Source: Pleurodeles waltl
Taxonomy: Eukaryota > Chordata > Amphibia > Caudata > Salamandridae
Assembly: GCF_031143425.1 (NCBI RefSeq)
Contig: NC_090444.1
Span: 1,311,315,324 to 1,311,379,323 of the forward strand
Direction: 5' to 3'
Length of the DNA: 64,000 nt
The position numbers were made by a program, and so were the translations under genes. The notes under the pieces were generated by a model. That model saw only the letters and a list, made by a program, of their open reading frames with translations. It had not been told where the DNA came from and ran no database searches. Below, piece by piece: positions 1-11,774 of the stretch (the first letter of the stretch is position 1; every line of letters begins with the position of its first letter).

Positions 1-1128
1 GGGGGATATCTTGCTCCTCAGGTGGTCACAGATCATGGCAAATCATTTAGATTTATTGGTGGTGAGCCCCAAATTGGGCATAAACTGCACAACATTTTCT
101 AGTAATTTCTAAAGTCCCCTCCCAGTCTGGGCCATGAGGATGCAGTTGTCTGCATATATAAGAACAGGTAGATGTCATGACCCAATCCACAGAGGATCAG
201 TTGTTGCTTTAATCAAGTAGTTGTCAAGACCATTGATACAGAAGCTGAATAAAAAGGGTGCAAGAACACACCCTTGCCTAATCCCTTTCCTGATCTTAAA
301 ATAGGGGGTACATTCCCCATTGGAACTATATCTAATCCTACCTTCTACAACGATGTGCAATTGGGCAAGTGGATATACAATATTAGGGTTAGCCCTCTTC
401 CCTAATGGCATATCCCACAATTGGCTCCTGATAACATTGTCAAAGACTGTGCTTAGGTCCATGAACGCCAGGTAGAGACAACCCCCCTTAGCGCTTGCAT
501 ACTTATCCACCAACAAGTGCAGATTCAGCCATTGATCAAATGTTCCCAAGCCCTGCCTAAAGCCTTATTGGGCAGGTGCCAATATGCTACTGTCATTAGC
601 CCAACTTTCGAGAAGATCTGAAAGAATCTGGCTCAAAATCTTGGCTGTAGCGTCAATCAGCAATATAGGGCAATACCAATGTGGATCGTTTCTGCTGCCT
701 TTTTTAAAAATCAGGATGATCGTAGCCCTAGACCTAGCATCAGGCAGAACTGTCTTTAGCACACTCCTAAAAACTCTTAGTAGAACATGGTCTCACAGCT
801 CCAAATTGTCTTTAAAGAGATTGATTGGAACCACATCAGTGTTTGGGGCTTTATTCGATGGACAACCCTTAATGGCTGATATTACTTCACCTAAAGTAAT
901 GTGTAAATTTTCTGCATCCGTCAAACCAGATAGATTAATTAGAAGAGTGCTAAGAGTCTGACCATAGGGAGACAGTTCTTTACAGCCATAGAGTTTGGAA
1001 AAATAATCAACCCACGCATGTTCTGGAATAGAAGCCTCTACATCAGAGTTTGAATTATCCATAAAGAACGAAGAGTTGACTACTTTCCAAAACTGGCTTA
1101 CATCCTTCCCCAAGGAGACATTGACCAA
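1..1128 (-). pseudogene. LINE reverse transcriptase remnant
   Basis: The minus strand encodes, in shifting frames, the RT fingers and palm of a LINE. There is an N-terminal VISAIKGCPSNKAP segment (1,128-793), an IFKKGSRNDPHWYCPI segment (762-565) and AFMDLSTVFDNV plus GIRQGCVLAPFLFSF (549-175). A YADN box near 150 stands where a YADD box is expected. Replacement of the second catalytic aspartate by asparagine, together with at least two frameshifts, makes this copy inactive. The product would have copied the LINE RNA at a nicked target site. Confidence 0.8.
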
Positions 1129-1303
1129 CTGCTCCCATGCCTCAGCTCTAATTTGACTCTTCCAGATCCTTATTGCTTCTTTATATAGTAGCCTGGGCCT
1201 CCTTACTTCTACAGAATCCCTTGGAGAATTATTTTAAAGCCTACATAAGACTAACATGAGCTTATGAGCAAGTCTTATCAAACCATCTAACCGGCATCTG
1301 TGT

Positions 1304-2935
1304 GTGACATCTAACTGGTTTGCTAGTTGTTTCTTGATCGTCTCACAGATATTCGTAAAGGCATCTAGAATTCCCACGGGATCAGGGTCATCACTAAGAA
1401 CTCAAACTTATCCCTGCATTTCCCCATTAGTTGTACCATATAATACTTGGGGTCAATATCCCTCCATTTCCTTCGGACTCCCCTGTTCCTTCTATATTGA
1501 AATAGACACTCCATCTCACCTCTCTAAATTCTGGGCAAGCTAACAACAAGACTAAGCAGCAGTGGGTTATGATTGCGATAGATGCTTTCAAGAATCTGAT
1601 AATCTTTTACTTTTTTATCCCATTCCTTAGAAACGACAGCAAAATCTATTATTGAACCTTTACCCTTCCCTGTATGTGTTACCTAAAGAAAATAATGTTT
1701 CAATATTCGATCCATGCCCAAGATTAAATCATATAGACTCAGGCCCATATTTACAAAGAGCTTGCACTGTTGCTGCATCATTTATTTAGACGCAGTCACA
1801 GCGCAGGCTGCTGACCCATATCTATAAGGCCATGCAAAGCTACTTAGCTTGGCTTTATATGGCCTTGTAGATATAGAGTAAGGCAGCACAGCGCAACTCT
1901 CTGCTTTGCCTTACTTTGCACCAGGAAGGCATTTCCATGGGTGTTACGTGGGTGTTCTCACACAATATTCATGGATTTTGATGCATTCACAGATTTACAA
2001 GCTTTTGTAAACCTGGGAATGAGTCAAAAGCCTACACCATCCCAGGAGTGGTGTAAGAGTGGCTCATTGGAGAGAAATATCTTTATTTCTCCCTGTTTTT
2101 TCCTCTATGTGTGCTGCATTCTGCAGCACGAATACAAAGAGGAAATTGCCTCCATTGAGTGTTTTTGTGCAGGAAGATGTCCCTTCCTGCACAAAAACAA
2201 TCATCCCCAAAATGCTGGCACACAGCAGCAATTTTTGTGCCAGCGCAGTGGGAGAGGTAAGAAATGTGCTGTATCTTGCAGCTATGGTGCATTTCTGCCC
2301 TTTCCCAGTGGTGCAGGGTGGCACAGCAAGGGACTTGTTGCACCACCCTGCACCACAAGGCCTTGTAAATATGGCCCTTAATATCCTATTAAACTTGTCT
2401 CCACATGGTGTGTGCTCAAATTCAGAGAGAGTGAAAAAAGGTCCATCAGATAGCCCACACACCCGTTCATCTGCGATGGAGCACTGCTTAAGATTAAAAT
2501 CACCTCCCCACACTATGATACAATCACCCTTCAAGGGGGCTACCATCTCCTCTAAACGCTGCATTAAAGAATCCACTATGTAAACATTACTTCTTCTAAA
2601 ATATCATGATAGAAATTATATAATATAATTGGAGAATACCCAGGCATAGACAGGGATATTAGTTGGAAAAAGGGGGAATCCACCCAGCTCTTCACTACTT
2701 TAACTGCTTGGGTTGTATTATTAAGTGTTAGAAGATCCCTGCTAGGTCACCCAATGGGAGATTGTGTCGCATGGAAAGAAAGAGAGAAAAAAACAATAGT
2801 ATGTATATTAGACTTCGCCTAGTTCCCCTGCAGTCAAACTATCTGGTAGTTGGATATCAGCGCAACCCAGCTACTGTCTACTCCTTTACCATCAATGCCC
2901 ACAATGTTCCAGAAAAGTACCTTTAAATCCGACAC
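1304..2935 (-). pseudogene. LINE endonuclease (APE-type) remnant, split by a MITE
   Basis: The minus strand carries pieces of an apurinic-type endonuclease. The start is LKVLFWN near 2,930. The metal-binding GGDFN core sits within a stretch at 2,576-2,380 that reads IVWGGDFNLKQCS. A distal HNPLLLSL motif near 1,560 corresponds to the catalytic DH segment but has lost the aspartate. The MITE at 1,741-2,378 is inserted inside the domain, and there are further stops. The family nicks DNA to start target-primed reverse transcription. Confidence 0.65.
1741..2378. mobile_element. MITE with AGGCCCATATTTACAA termini and internal hairpins
   Basis: The ends are inverted repeats: AGGCCCATATTTACAA on the left and, read on the other strand, AAGGGCCATATTTACAAG on the right. 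The element interrupts the LINE endonuclease, which dates it after that LINE. Inside are successive hairpins, for example 16-bp perfect arms at 2,161-2,176 and 2,183-2,198, and a GGTGCAGGGTGG arm paired across about 2,308-2,353. No target duplication is clear. The terminal motif is close to that of the 5,594-6,083 element, so both may belong to one family. There is no coding capacity. Confidence 0.6.
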
Positions 2936-3543
2936 TACTTCCCCATTATCATCTTATGCTGTGAGTCCATCACCAGCCCCTATTACAACACGCACAACCA
3001 ATTGATTTCTACTTAATTGAGCAAATGCAGCAGCTGCAAGTTCAGAATAGGTATCCTCCTCAGCCACCAACATAATATCAGTAGGTAAAGCAGGGACAGC
3101 TTAATCTGTACTATCACCAAGACAAACATTTCCACTTGCTTGGGTGATAAACCTACACAAGTTACCCTCTGGAAGTCAATCAACCTCATCCAGTGGGGCA
3201 AAGTGGTTGAATGTGGGTACAGCATAGTTGTGAGGTCAAGAGTATTTTGGGGAAGTGATTACTGTTTAACTGGACTGTTTGTTTTTCATGTACTACATGC
3301 CTCATATGTGTGGTAATAAAGACCGAGATGATTTGTTAACCGTCCTACAGAGGAGTAGATGGGTAGAATTTTAGACCCACTAGCTAATTCATGCAGACAA
3401 AAACCTACCCTAATGCTTGCTTATTTAAAGGTTCGGGTGGGCTGGGTTATTTTTTAGGGCACTGATGTATTAGGTAAATGGAGAGTGTATCTGCATTGTT
3501 ATTAACTTCTAGCCCATGTCTTAGATTAGGCTGCAAAGACTTT
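2379..3543. other. LINE 5' part, then unassigned DNA
   Basis: 2,379 to about 3,230 is the endonuclease and ORF1-like end of the LINE described above. From about 3,230 to 3,543 I see no gene, repeat end or RNA. Confidence 0.4.
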
Positions 3544-3960
3544 GGGCCTGATTATGAATCTGGAGGTTCAAGGACCGCCAGACTTTTGGTGACGGTTGGA
3601 CCTTGACACTCCCGGCAGTCCAACTGCCACATTAGGACCCTGGAGGTCAGACCGCCAGGGGACCACTGTTACCGCCAGGAACAAGGATCCCGATGGGCTG
3701 ATGGTGGGCGGACTCATGGTCAGCCACAGCAGCTCTGAAGTCAGCATTGCTGTGTTGACCACAACTCCTGTTTCCGCCAACCTTTCCATGGTGGGGACCC
3801 CGCATTGGAAAGGCTGGTGGAAACACAGTGCAAGGGCCCCCCCTGCCCAGCACCTTCGGAATGCAAGCAGACAGTGCGCATTCCGAGGGTGCTGGTGTGC
3901 TAAGGTATTGGCCTCCGTTCCCTTAGGTGAGCGCGGCAGGAACATCGTAATATGACCGGG
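3544..3960. mobile_element. Harbinger-type MITE, decayed copy
   Basis: The left end reads GGGCCTGATTATGAATCTGG and the right end, on the other strand, CCCGGTCATATTACGATG. These match the termini of the better preserved elements at 8,635 and 15,800. Flanks are TTT and TAT, so a 3-bp duplication is only approximate. The interior is rich in CCGCCA words and holds imperfect hairpins (such as GCACCTTCGGAATGC paired with GCATTCCGAGGGTGC). These look like decayed versions of the perfect hairpins in the 8,635 copy. Non-coding. Confidence 0.65.
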
Positions 3961-5593
3961 TATGAAAAATGTTAAGCGTCTTAGTTGAACGTTGTATTTA
4001 TTCTGACTTTTTAAGTCCTTTTGGCTGAAAGAAAGTTTAAGAATCAAATTGAATTGAATGGAAATATTAACCCGTAGCATATTCTGTGATTATTATGAAT
4101 AAGTGACATGAAAACTTCTGTGCTGGACCTACTTTGGACACCTCTGACCCAGGAAATTCAGCAAAGCACACTAGTTTGCCCTTTCCTTTCAAATCATTTA
4201 TTTATCTGACTGAATCGAACTCCTAAGGAATCAGGCACATCCTTGCAACTCTGCCTTAACTCCTGAATGTTCTAAATGCATGGAATTGAGTGACAGATGG
4301 TGAGACGATTAATAAATCTCCCTCCCCAGTATTTATTATTAGTTTCATGATAGTAACCAAGTTAGGTAATTAGTTATAGTTTGGGAACTTGATGTACGCA
4401 AGATAATGCAGAACTGGCATAGGGACGAAAGAATAAACTGTCATCCGTGAATTATCTGGAGAAAGACAAATGACCTCCAGCACAAATATTTTCAACAGTT
4501 TAGACAATATACCACTTAAAAAATATCATGATTTGTAAATGCCAGAGAAATTACCCTAAGTTGCGCCCTCATAACACCCCAAAGCCAGTGGTTGATTCTT
4601 CACGAGGGTGGGGGAGTGTCGCCTCCGCCCGCCGCAAGCTGCACAGGAAAAAATAGAATGGCAATGAAAAGATTTCATTGCATTTTATTTTTCCCCCCAC
4701 ATCACGCACCAGCCCAGAAACACGCTGGGTGTGTTCTCTGCTGCCGACAACAGAGGACTGACTCTGCTTCCGGCAGCAGAAGACTGGAGCAGTGCCTGGC
4801 AGGGACACTTCAAAGTGCACATGCCATTTTGGCCGGCTCCCTTGGGCCGGGCAAAGTGACCTGCACACTTTGAAGCTCTCCACTAAGCTGTCTAAGACAG
4901 CTGGTTGGAGACCAGACACAGGCCTTCAGGGCCTGAAGGAGCGTCCAGCCAGGGCACTTCATCCAATCAAGGCGCTGGTTTCATGCTGGATAACAGCATG
5001 AGAGCAGCACCTGGGCTGGTTAGGGAGCTCTTCTGGCATCAGAGAGCAGAAGCACACAGAGTAGGATGTGCAGCCTATGGGTAAGTGTATTTTTTTTTAA
5101 TGTGTAATGTTTGTGTAGTGCATGTGTGTAATGTTATGTACATGTCTAGTGCATGTAAGTGTGTAGTGCATTTACGTCTCTTGTTTATGTTATAGTGTTA
5201 TTTGGGGTTTTGGGCGAAGGTGTGGTTTATGTTGGGGTTTTTGAGGGAGAGGGTGTTTTTTTTTGCGAAGGGGTGTGGGATTTCTCTTGTCCCACCACTT
5301 TTAAAAGGTACAAGCAATGCCGCACGAAGCCACACACCAACACCTCTCCAAATTTCACTCACATATTGTACATAAACTGTACTGTATCATCTTGCAATTT
5401 AGTCTAGTTTTCATTATTTTTCTGCACTTTGATAAGAGGCCTTCTCAACAACACAAATTGATACATCGACCAGGAAGAAAAACAAAAAAACGTATTTTCT
5501 CTTTTTACAGTAGCATATAAAATGTAACATTTTCCGAAATTGTGAATAACTTTCTGGAACAGTGACTAATAACTTTTGTTTAGGTTGATTCTT
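3961..5593. other. Unassigned region with GC-rich and TG-rich parts
   Basis: No supported gene. About 4,600-5,030 is GC-rich with short imperfect inverted repeats. About 5,080-5,280 is TG-rich simple sequence. Short open frames here have no recognisable domain. Confidence 0.4.
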
Positions 5594-6083
5594 TGGGGCA
5601 TATTTACATGCCATTTTTTTATGCTAAGGTGGCTTTTCTGCCACGCCATATTTACAAAGTGGTGTAATGTTGCATTGCGCCACTTTGTAAACCCTTGTGC
5701 CACATTATGACCGTGTCAGGTATAATGTATGCAAGTCGGGCGTTACCGATCAGGGAGGCCTGAAAAATGGCACAGTGAAATTTCACTGTGCCATTTTTTC
5801 CATCATTTTTAACACCTACTCACAGCAGGCGTTAACAAATGATGCACCCATTATATTCAATGGGCCTCCCTGTGCTTTGCTGCACTCGCATCAACATTTT
5901 TGATACTAGTGTAGCAAAGAGCTACAATAGCGTAAAATATGTTGACGGTATTATGCTAACGACCATCCTGGTGCATCATATTGTAAATATGGCGCAACCA
6001 TGGTGTCGTTAGGTGCAGGAAGGGGGCGCGCAAGAAAGGTGGCGCATCATTTACAATGCCCCACATTCTTGTAAATATGCCCC
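5594..6083. mobile_element. MITE with GGGGCATATTTAC termini and a 36-bp perfect palindrome
   Basis: The termini are GGGGCATATTTAC and its inverse GTAAATATGCCCC. The flanks share TTCTT (5,589-5,593 and 6,084-6,088), a possible 5-bp target duplication. At 5,763-5,798 lies an uninterrupted perfect palindrome with 18-bp arms (AAAAATGGCACAGTGAAA) and no loop. Other hairpins include AAAGTGG...CCACTTT near 5,657-5,691. The element is non-coding and probably a non-autonomous DNA transposon. Confidence 0.65.
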
Positions 6084-8634
6084 TTCTTGTTGCAATAAAT
6101 TTCCATTCATTTCCTTTGTGCCTGCGTTGCTTGCAAATGTTGTAGCGTGTCTGTAAAACTGAAAGGCATGATCTGGAGCCGACAGGAGGCAATTTCTTCT
6201 AGCGAAAGACGACAAATGACCCCTTACAATCATGCCCCTTACCGAGCATTGAGGCCAATGAAATGAAGGACAGTATCATAGTGCTTCTCCTTGGTGGCCA
6301 CCCTGGTGCTGCCTCAAAGTTTTTGGTGGCTAGCTACGGATAATTGGCCTGGAAGTCAGTGAACAGGGGTTGTGGGAGACCTTGATCGTTAATTAGTTTA
6401 ATCATATCTGCTGATAATCGCCTGCTCAAATTGCCTAGGGAAGCTTGTTCTCTGCTGTCGGTACAGGTAAGCAGTCATTATCTGCAATAAAGCCTTTGTC
6501 CTGTGACATTTTGAAGATCATCTCGAAATTCTCGTTGCTCATTCACCGAGTGGTCGGCCTGCTGATTCTTGATGAATTTTTATCTGCCATTTTTTTCTTG
6601 GAAGAAAAATTATAGCTTGTTAGGGTAAAGCTCATTTGAAGTCTCAATTTTGTTAAGTACTGAGCCCTTGCCGGGAGTGCCAGGTGTTCCGGGAAGGCAG
6701 GAGCTAGTGTGTTCAGGTTAAGGCTGTAACTCGACTGGCGGGCTGCAAGTCTTTGATTTCTCGTTCGCTTAGGAGAGACTGTGCGTCTTGACATCAGAAA
6801 TAAGGTTTAATAGTTCCACTTTGATGAGTCGTATGCTTAAAAATAATGAAAGAAGACTTTTAAGAGGAAATAGTCCCAATTTGAGATTTATAGTCAACAC
6901 TTTCTTGTAAGGTAAAAGCGTTTCACATTTCCTGCATCAAAAGCACGTCGTAGTGGAGCATCTCTACGCCTTGGTCATGCACTTTTTATATTCCATCATT
7001 TACATGAACAGCATAACACGTGAATGGAAGCACTGGTCTTTGCTATTTACTATCTCGTGGATCATGTAGTGGCAACAAATTAAACGTGTCTTTTTAACAG
7101 AAAAAGAGAAAAAAGCCGTGTTTGCTGTTTCTCTGGTGACCCTGTTATTTCTTGCGCCAAGATGCCTAGGAGTGAGACTGTGCTGAATGTATCTCTGTAA
7201 AAATAAATAAATAAACAAACATATAAATACTATTACAAATGATCAATATCCCTTCCAAACTGGTCCAAGGATGGCCGCATTGACATTGCAGCTTTAAACT
7301 TCAAGCTGAAATCAGTTTGCTGACAAACTAAGCCTAAAATAATATTTTGCAAAATATTGTAGCTTCAGAACAAGGAATCTGGTACAATTCTTAACTTTAA
7401 GCTCTCTCTGAAAGCATCTCAGCGTTGACATCTCAGGAACAATATACACTTTAGACATATCTTTGGACCAATTTGCTCATTTTACTTGTACCATGTAATG
7501 AATTCTTCTAATGTGTATTGATAAAACATATTTAGCACACTCCTATTTAAGGTACTTCATCATTCAGTACTTGTTCTAGTTGCATTCATATGTTCTTTTC
7601 TTACTTTTTGATCAACCCTTTTTGGGCAGTGTGGCTACAGCTCTTCTCTCTTAGGAGGGCTCTACAAACTCTTCACAACAGCATAAAGGAAGGATGAGAA
7701 AACTTTGCATCTGGCCTATTACCTTGGGACTGTCTTACCTGCAAATTGAAGTCTAAACTACTCATGACTTCAGCTTGTTGTTTACACATCCATGTTGTGG
7801 TGAGTTTAACTCACTCATTCTGACTTTACAGTCCCTCTCTGTCAGGCAACAGTGTGAAGGGCCTAACCCTAGTCCTGACTCTTTGTCCTACCTCTTTTAA
7901 TTCTCTGCATGGCAGTCTTACCCACAATGTACCTATTGAGGCCTCTCTGACTGCAGCAAGAAAAGTTTTAGTGAAAGTTCTGCTGTCTGAGCCACAAATA
8001 TGTACCAGATATGTTTGGTGACTCTCGACGACTCGGACTTCCCCTTACAGGTAGACCTTACAAAGAACTGGTAATCTCCAGGTCATAATCTTCTTTCCTC
8101 TTATTGGAGTGTGCAATCCTCTTTTAGCTTCTTGACATCTGAGACCCAGGGGCGCATTGTAAGCACTAGGATTTGCTCTCAGATTATCTCTAGGAACCGG
8201 ACCTCTTCAATTACTAGAAAATAATATAAAATAATAAAAATAATGCAATTTACCATCTGCCTGTGATTCTGGATTCTACCCACCCATAGGATGGTAAGCA
8301 GTTGCATACACAACTGTGTCCCTTCTCACACGCTGCGTTACACTTGTACTTATGCAAAGCAGCAGTGAGACTCAGCCCATTAGACACCCACAAAGTCCTG
8401 AAATCTCACACACCTCATGCAGTATGTCCCTATAGGCGAAACCACAAACACAACCTCTTCCGCCAAGCAGGCCATAGAGCGCCCAGGAGCCAGGTGCAGA
8501 TCGGAACACTCCATGACTTCGCCAGGGGTGTGAAGCACAATAAAAATATTGCAACAGGACCACCCAGAAAAGCCATTTTAGGCTATATAATGAGTATGGG
8601 AAACACTATATAAAATACCAATGCAAGACACTAA
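6084..8634. other. Unassigned AT-rich DNA
   Basis: No recognisable gene, repeat boundary or RNA. Short open frames have no domain, and I take them as chance. Confidence 0.4.
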
Positions 8635-9250
8635 GGGCCTGATTCAGACCTTGGCGGGCGGCCGAGGCCGCCCGCCAAGGTCCCGCCGACAAATGACCGC
8701 ACCGCGGCCATTCATACATTTCCGCTGGGCGCTCTCCAAAAGAGCGCCCGCCGGCCCAGCGGAAATGCCCCTGCAACGAGGATGCCGGCTCCGAATGGAG
8801 CCGGCGGAGTTGCAGGGGTGCGACGGGTGCAGTGGCACCCGTCGCGTATTTCAGTGTCTGCATAGCAGACACTGAAATACTTTGTGGGGCCCTCTTACGG
8901 GGGCCCCTGCAGTGCCCATGCCATTGGCATGGGCACTGCAGGGGCCCCCAGGGGCCCCGCGGCACCCCCTACCGCCATCCTGTTCCTGGCGGGAGACCCG
9001 CCAGGAACAGGATGGCGGTAGGGGGTGTCAGAATCCCCATGGCGGCGGAGCGCGCTCCGCCGCCATGGAGGATTCTGCAGGGCAGCGGGAAACCGGCGGG
9101 AAACCGGCGGGAGACCGCCGGTTTCCCGCATCTGACCGCGGCCGAACCGCCGCGGTCAGAATGCCCTGCGGGGCACCGCCGGTCTGTCGGCGGTGCTCCC
9201 GCCGACCCTGGCCCCGGCGGTCTCTGACCGCCGGGGTCAGAATGACCCCC
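8635..9250. mobile_element. GC-rich Harbinger-type MITE made of consecutive perfect hairpins
   Basis: The element is 616 bp long and flanked by TAA on both sides (8,632-8,634 and 9,251-9,253), the 3-bp duplication typical of Harbinger insertions. The left end is GGGCCTGATTCAGACC; the right end, on the other strand, is GGGGGTCATTCTGACCCC, like the left end of the coding Harbinger element at 59,714. The interior is a chain of at least ten adjacent hairpins with unrelated arms: 8,648-8,681 (16-bp arms), 8,768-8,818, 8,820-8,845, 8,846-8,880 (16), 8,899-8,949 (25-bp arms, 1-nt loop), 8,964-9,026 (30-bp arms, 3-nt loop), 9,031-9,075, 9,096-9,129, 9,132-9,159 and 9,212-9,236. Open frames across it are by-products of the palindromes. 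Confidence 0.85.
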
Positions 9251-9872
9251 TAAAAGTGTTCTTCTAAAGGCGCTTGGTTTTAACTTAAAATTTGGTTCAT
9301 CCATCTGGGAGTTAAGTGAGTGTTAAGGTTCTCAAACATCCTAGCCAGGCCCTTCTTTCTTGGGTGAGCAATTCTCCCCTCACTCTGGGATAGAATAATA
9401 TCAATAAAGTGTTGACTTATGGTGAGCAAAGTCAGTCTCATTGGTGGTGTGCTTCGGACCAGGAGATTTGCAACTGGTTTTCTGAATCACAAGAAGCATA
9501 CTCTTTGCTTTCTCAGCAGAGCTGTTAGGCTTCATGAAGTAGTAATGAAGGATGGACCATACGTGAGGACCTGCAAATACATGAAATCGAAAGGTAAGCT
9601 ACAAGCAGTCACTTCACCCTTTAGGAGATACAATTAAGTGGTTCAGCCCTAGCACATTAGAACATTGATTTTATCTTGCCAGTTGTATAGTGGACTTTAT
9701 AAACATCACAACCCACACAATGACATTTCACAGGGCGTTTGCTGTGCTTTCACTGCAGATTGAAATTCTGGGTGCGTAATTGACACCCTAATTCAAGACC
9801 ATTCTTGGAACCTCTGAAGGTTTGACTGCTGACATGACCTACTAGACACTATCTCCTTGGGGTATAAAAATC
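9251..9872. other. Unassigned DNA
   Basis: Nothing recognisable apart from the TAA target copy at its left edge. Confidence 0.35.
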
Positions 9873-10374
9873 TAGAGGTGGGCAAAATATTCAGTTCGGG
9901 GGGATTTCAGAGACTCCTCCTTACTGTTGTAATGCAGAGTTCTGGTCAAATTCCTCCAATCGCCGCATGGTGGATTTTTTTCTCACGCGCTGCTCCACAA
10001 TGCTAAGTTGGTGAATGGAAGCAAGATTCGCCATCCCCTAGCACGATTATTTTCAGTCGCTAGGAGGACATCAGCAAGAGTTTTCTAATGAGAGTGGTTG
10101 AAACCATTCGCAGTCATAAGGCTGCAGCTAGAGTAGAAAATCTACTCCAGCAGCAGCAAAATCACCTTGAGTAATTGTGCCCTCTGGCGCTCCGGGTGGT
10201 GCTGTTCACACAAATGTTTCTGCACGAATCACACTCCTGGTGTTAAATCACAGCACAAGCATTGGGACATGCCTACTTCTGCCCATTGATGGGATTCCGC
10301 GGAATCTTGCAGAGTTTTTACATAACTATGCAGACCTCTGCTGAGTCAAATTCCACAAGTTCTGCCCACGACTA
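9873..10374. mobile_element. Possible MITE of the TAGGGGTGG family
   Basis: The left end TAGAGGTGGGCAAAA and the right end, read inverted as TAGTCGTGGGCAGAAC, form imperfect terminal repeats. The right part (GGAATCTTGCAGAGTTTTTAC and onward) matches the core of the small palindrome at 14,567-14,661, which supports a shared family. The terminal style resembles hAT elements, but I see no clean 8-bp duplication. Non-coding. Confidence 0.4.
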
Positions 10375-11774
10375 ATAAAATCATATTTTTTAAGTGTTCA
10401 TTTTAGTTTTTTGAGTAATAAACTCGAATGGAACTGTATATTCCATACATACACACAATGTGATCTCTAAAAAACAATTTTGTCTGACTTCTAGTTCAAC
10501 ATGGATGGCACTGTACTAATCATATGCTTAAAAACTCTGCATGAGGTGAGCAGCTTTGGTGCATTGGTGGTGTTCTAGAGTGTTCCACAATAAGGAGCTG
10601 CTCTCCACCTAAATCTTGGGAACTACCCAGGGTTTCCTGCTTTTTGGTTAACGTTTGTGGCCCTTTAAGTCTGAAAGACAATTGATTTGAATTATACTGG
10701 CTTCTTCCTTGTATCTGGACAAAGCTATATCTCTCTGACAATCTTTAATAAGAGCAAGACAAATGTGTCCAGTGTTTTAATCACTGCAGGTTGACTTGGA
10801 TGGTATTTTATCAATCCAAAGCTGTGGTACTGTGCCTGAAGTGGTAAAAGGCTTTTGTCTTTTTTACCTTGGTGTGAATGGTACTTGTTAAACCTATGCT
10901 GAAAGACTTTGCTGCAAAAATGGCAAAACGCTTTGTCACTTTCTAGCTCAGTGTGAATGGTACTGTGATTATCCAGTGCTTAAAAATTCTGCTAGAAAAG
11001 CAGTCACATGAGCTGACATATTACATTACTCATGAGATGTTAAATTACATAATTGATGCCATCTTTGATTATAATAAATAACACCATTGTAGAGACTATT
11101 AATGACCTCAACCAATAGGCCTGCTACTGTGCTATAGACTTTGTGAATGAGGAGTAATACAACAGCCTAAATCTTTGTTTGGACTATTAGAGGCTTGACT
11201 GTACGCTTTTGAAAGATACAAAAGAATTTGGATATTTCAGAAGTGAAGCACTTTTGATGGATGTCATTGTCTTTTTACCCGTATTTGCCCAGAGAAAGGG
11301 TGCAGTGGGGTAGGTCACGTGCAGAGAGCTTGCCTCTGAACAGCATTGAATACAGACTCTTTGGTCAGTCTTTGCAGTGAAGGGCTGAAGGCTGAGAAAG
11401 TAAGGTGTTAGGCAGTCATGGAAGGGTGGGTGCAGGGCCTGGCTACGGGCAAACCCTGCAGCCAACAGTCTGGTCTGCATTGCCAAATGTCAACCCCAGT
11501 TGGGGTTGGCCACATATGGAGGGTTGTCAGCAGGGTCTAGCCATACGGCTAGCCACCTTCCCAGCTGCTATGATGAAAGAGCATGAAATCCCTCATGACA
11601 CAGGTTGGGCTCAGCTTCATTCCCAAGGGCAAGCACAACTTTGGCGTCTCCTCCTCCACGTGCTCTCCTAATGCAATGCCATGCACTTTCCTTCCCTCAC
11701 TGAGCTGGCAGGTAGGCTTCTAGGTGGTAGGTAGGCCTTCAGGTTCTCCAGCAATTTAAGCAGTCTTTAGATGT
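10375..11774. other. Unassigned DNA with a fragment related to the 54.3-kb palindrome
   Basis: No gene recognised. About 10,560-10,690 contains CTCCACCTAAATCTTGGG and GAACTACCCAG, also present in the foldback element at 54,264-54,382, so a diverged relative lies here. The rest is AT-rich with no visible structure. Confidence 0.35.

Larger units (their letters stand above)
1..3230 (-). mobile_element. Decayed non-LTR retrotransposon (CR1/I/jockey-like), minus strand, truncated by the window start
   Basis: Reading the minus strand from about 3.2 kb down to 1, fragments appear in the order of a LINE. First comes a possible ORF1 C-terminus (near 3,060-2,950, SELAAAAFAQLSRNQ-like). An endonuclease follows, starting near 2,930 with KVLFWN and holding the GGDFN core near 2,510, then an HNPLLLSL segment near 1,560, then reverse transcriptase from 1,128 to 1. 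Stops and frameshifts break every domain. A MITE at 1,741-2,378 splits the endonuclease. The 3' end lies outside the window. The exact clade cannot be fixed by eye; the linker and palm motifs resemble the CR1/I/jockey group more than L1. Confidence 0.8.

Noticed and set aside
2059..2583. A 174-codon plus-strand frame
   Set aside because: It runs antisense to the LINE endonuclease remnant and through the palindromic MITE; no domain.
8606..9304. Several overlapping proline/arginine-rich frames on both strands
   Set aside because: They are by-products of GC-rich perfect hairpins, which keep both strands open.
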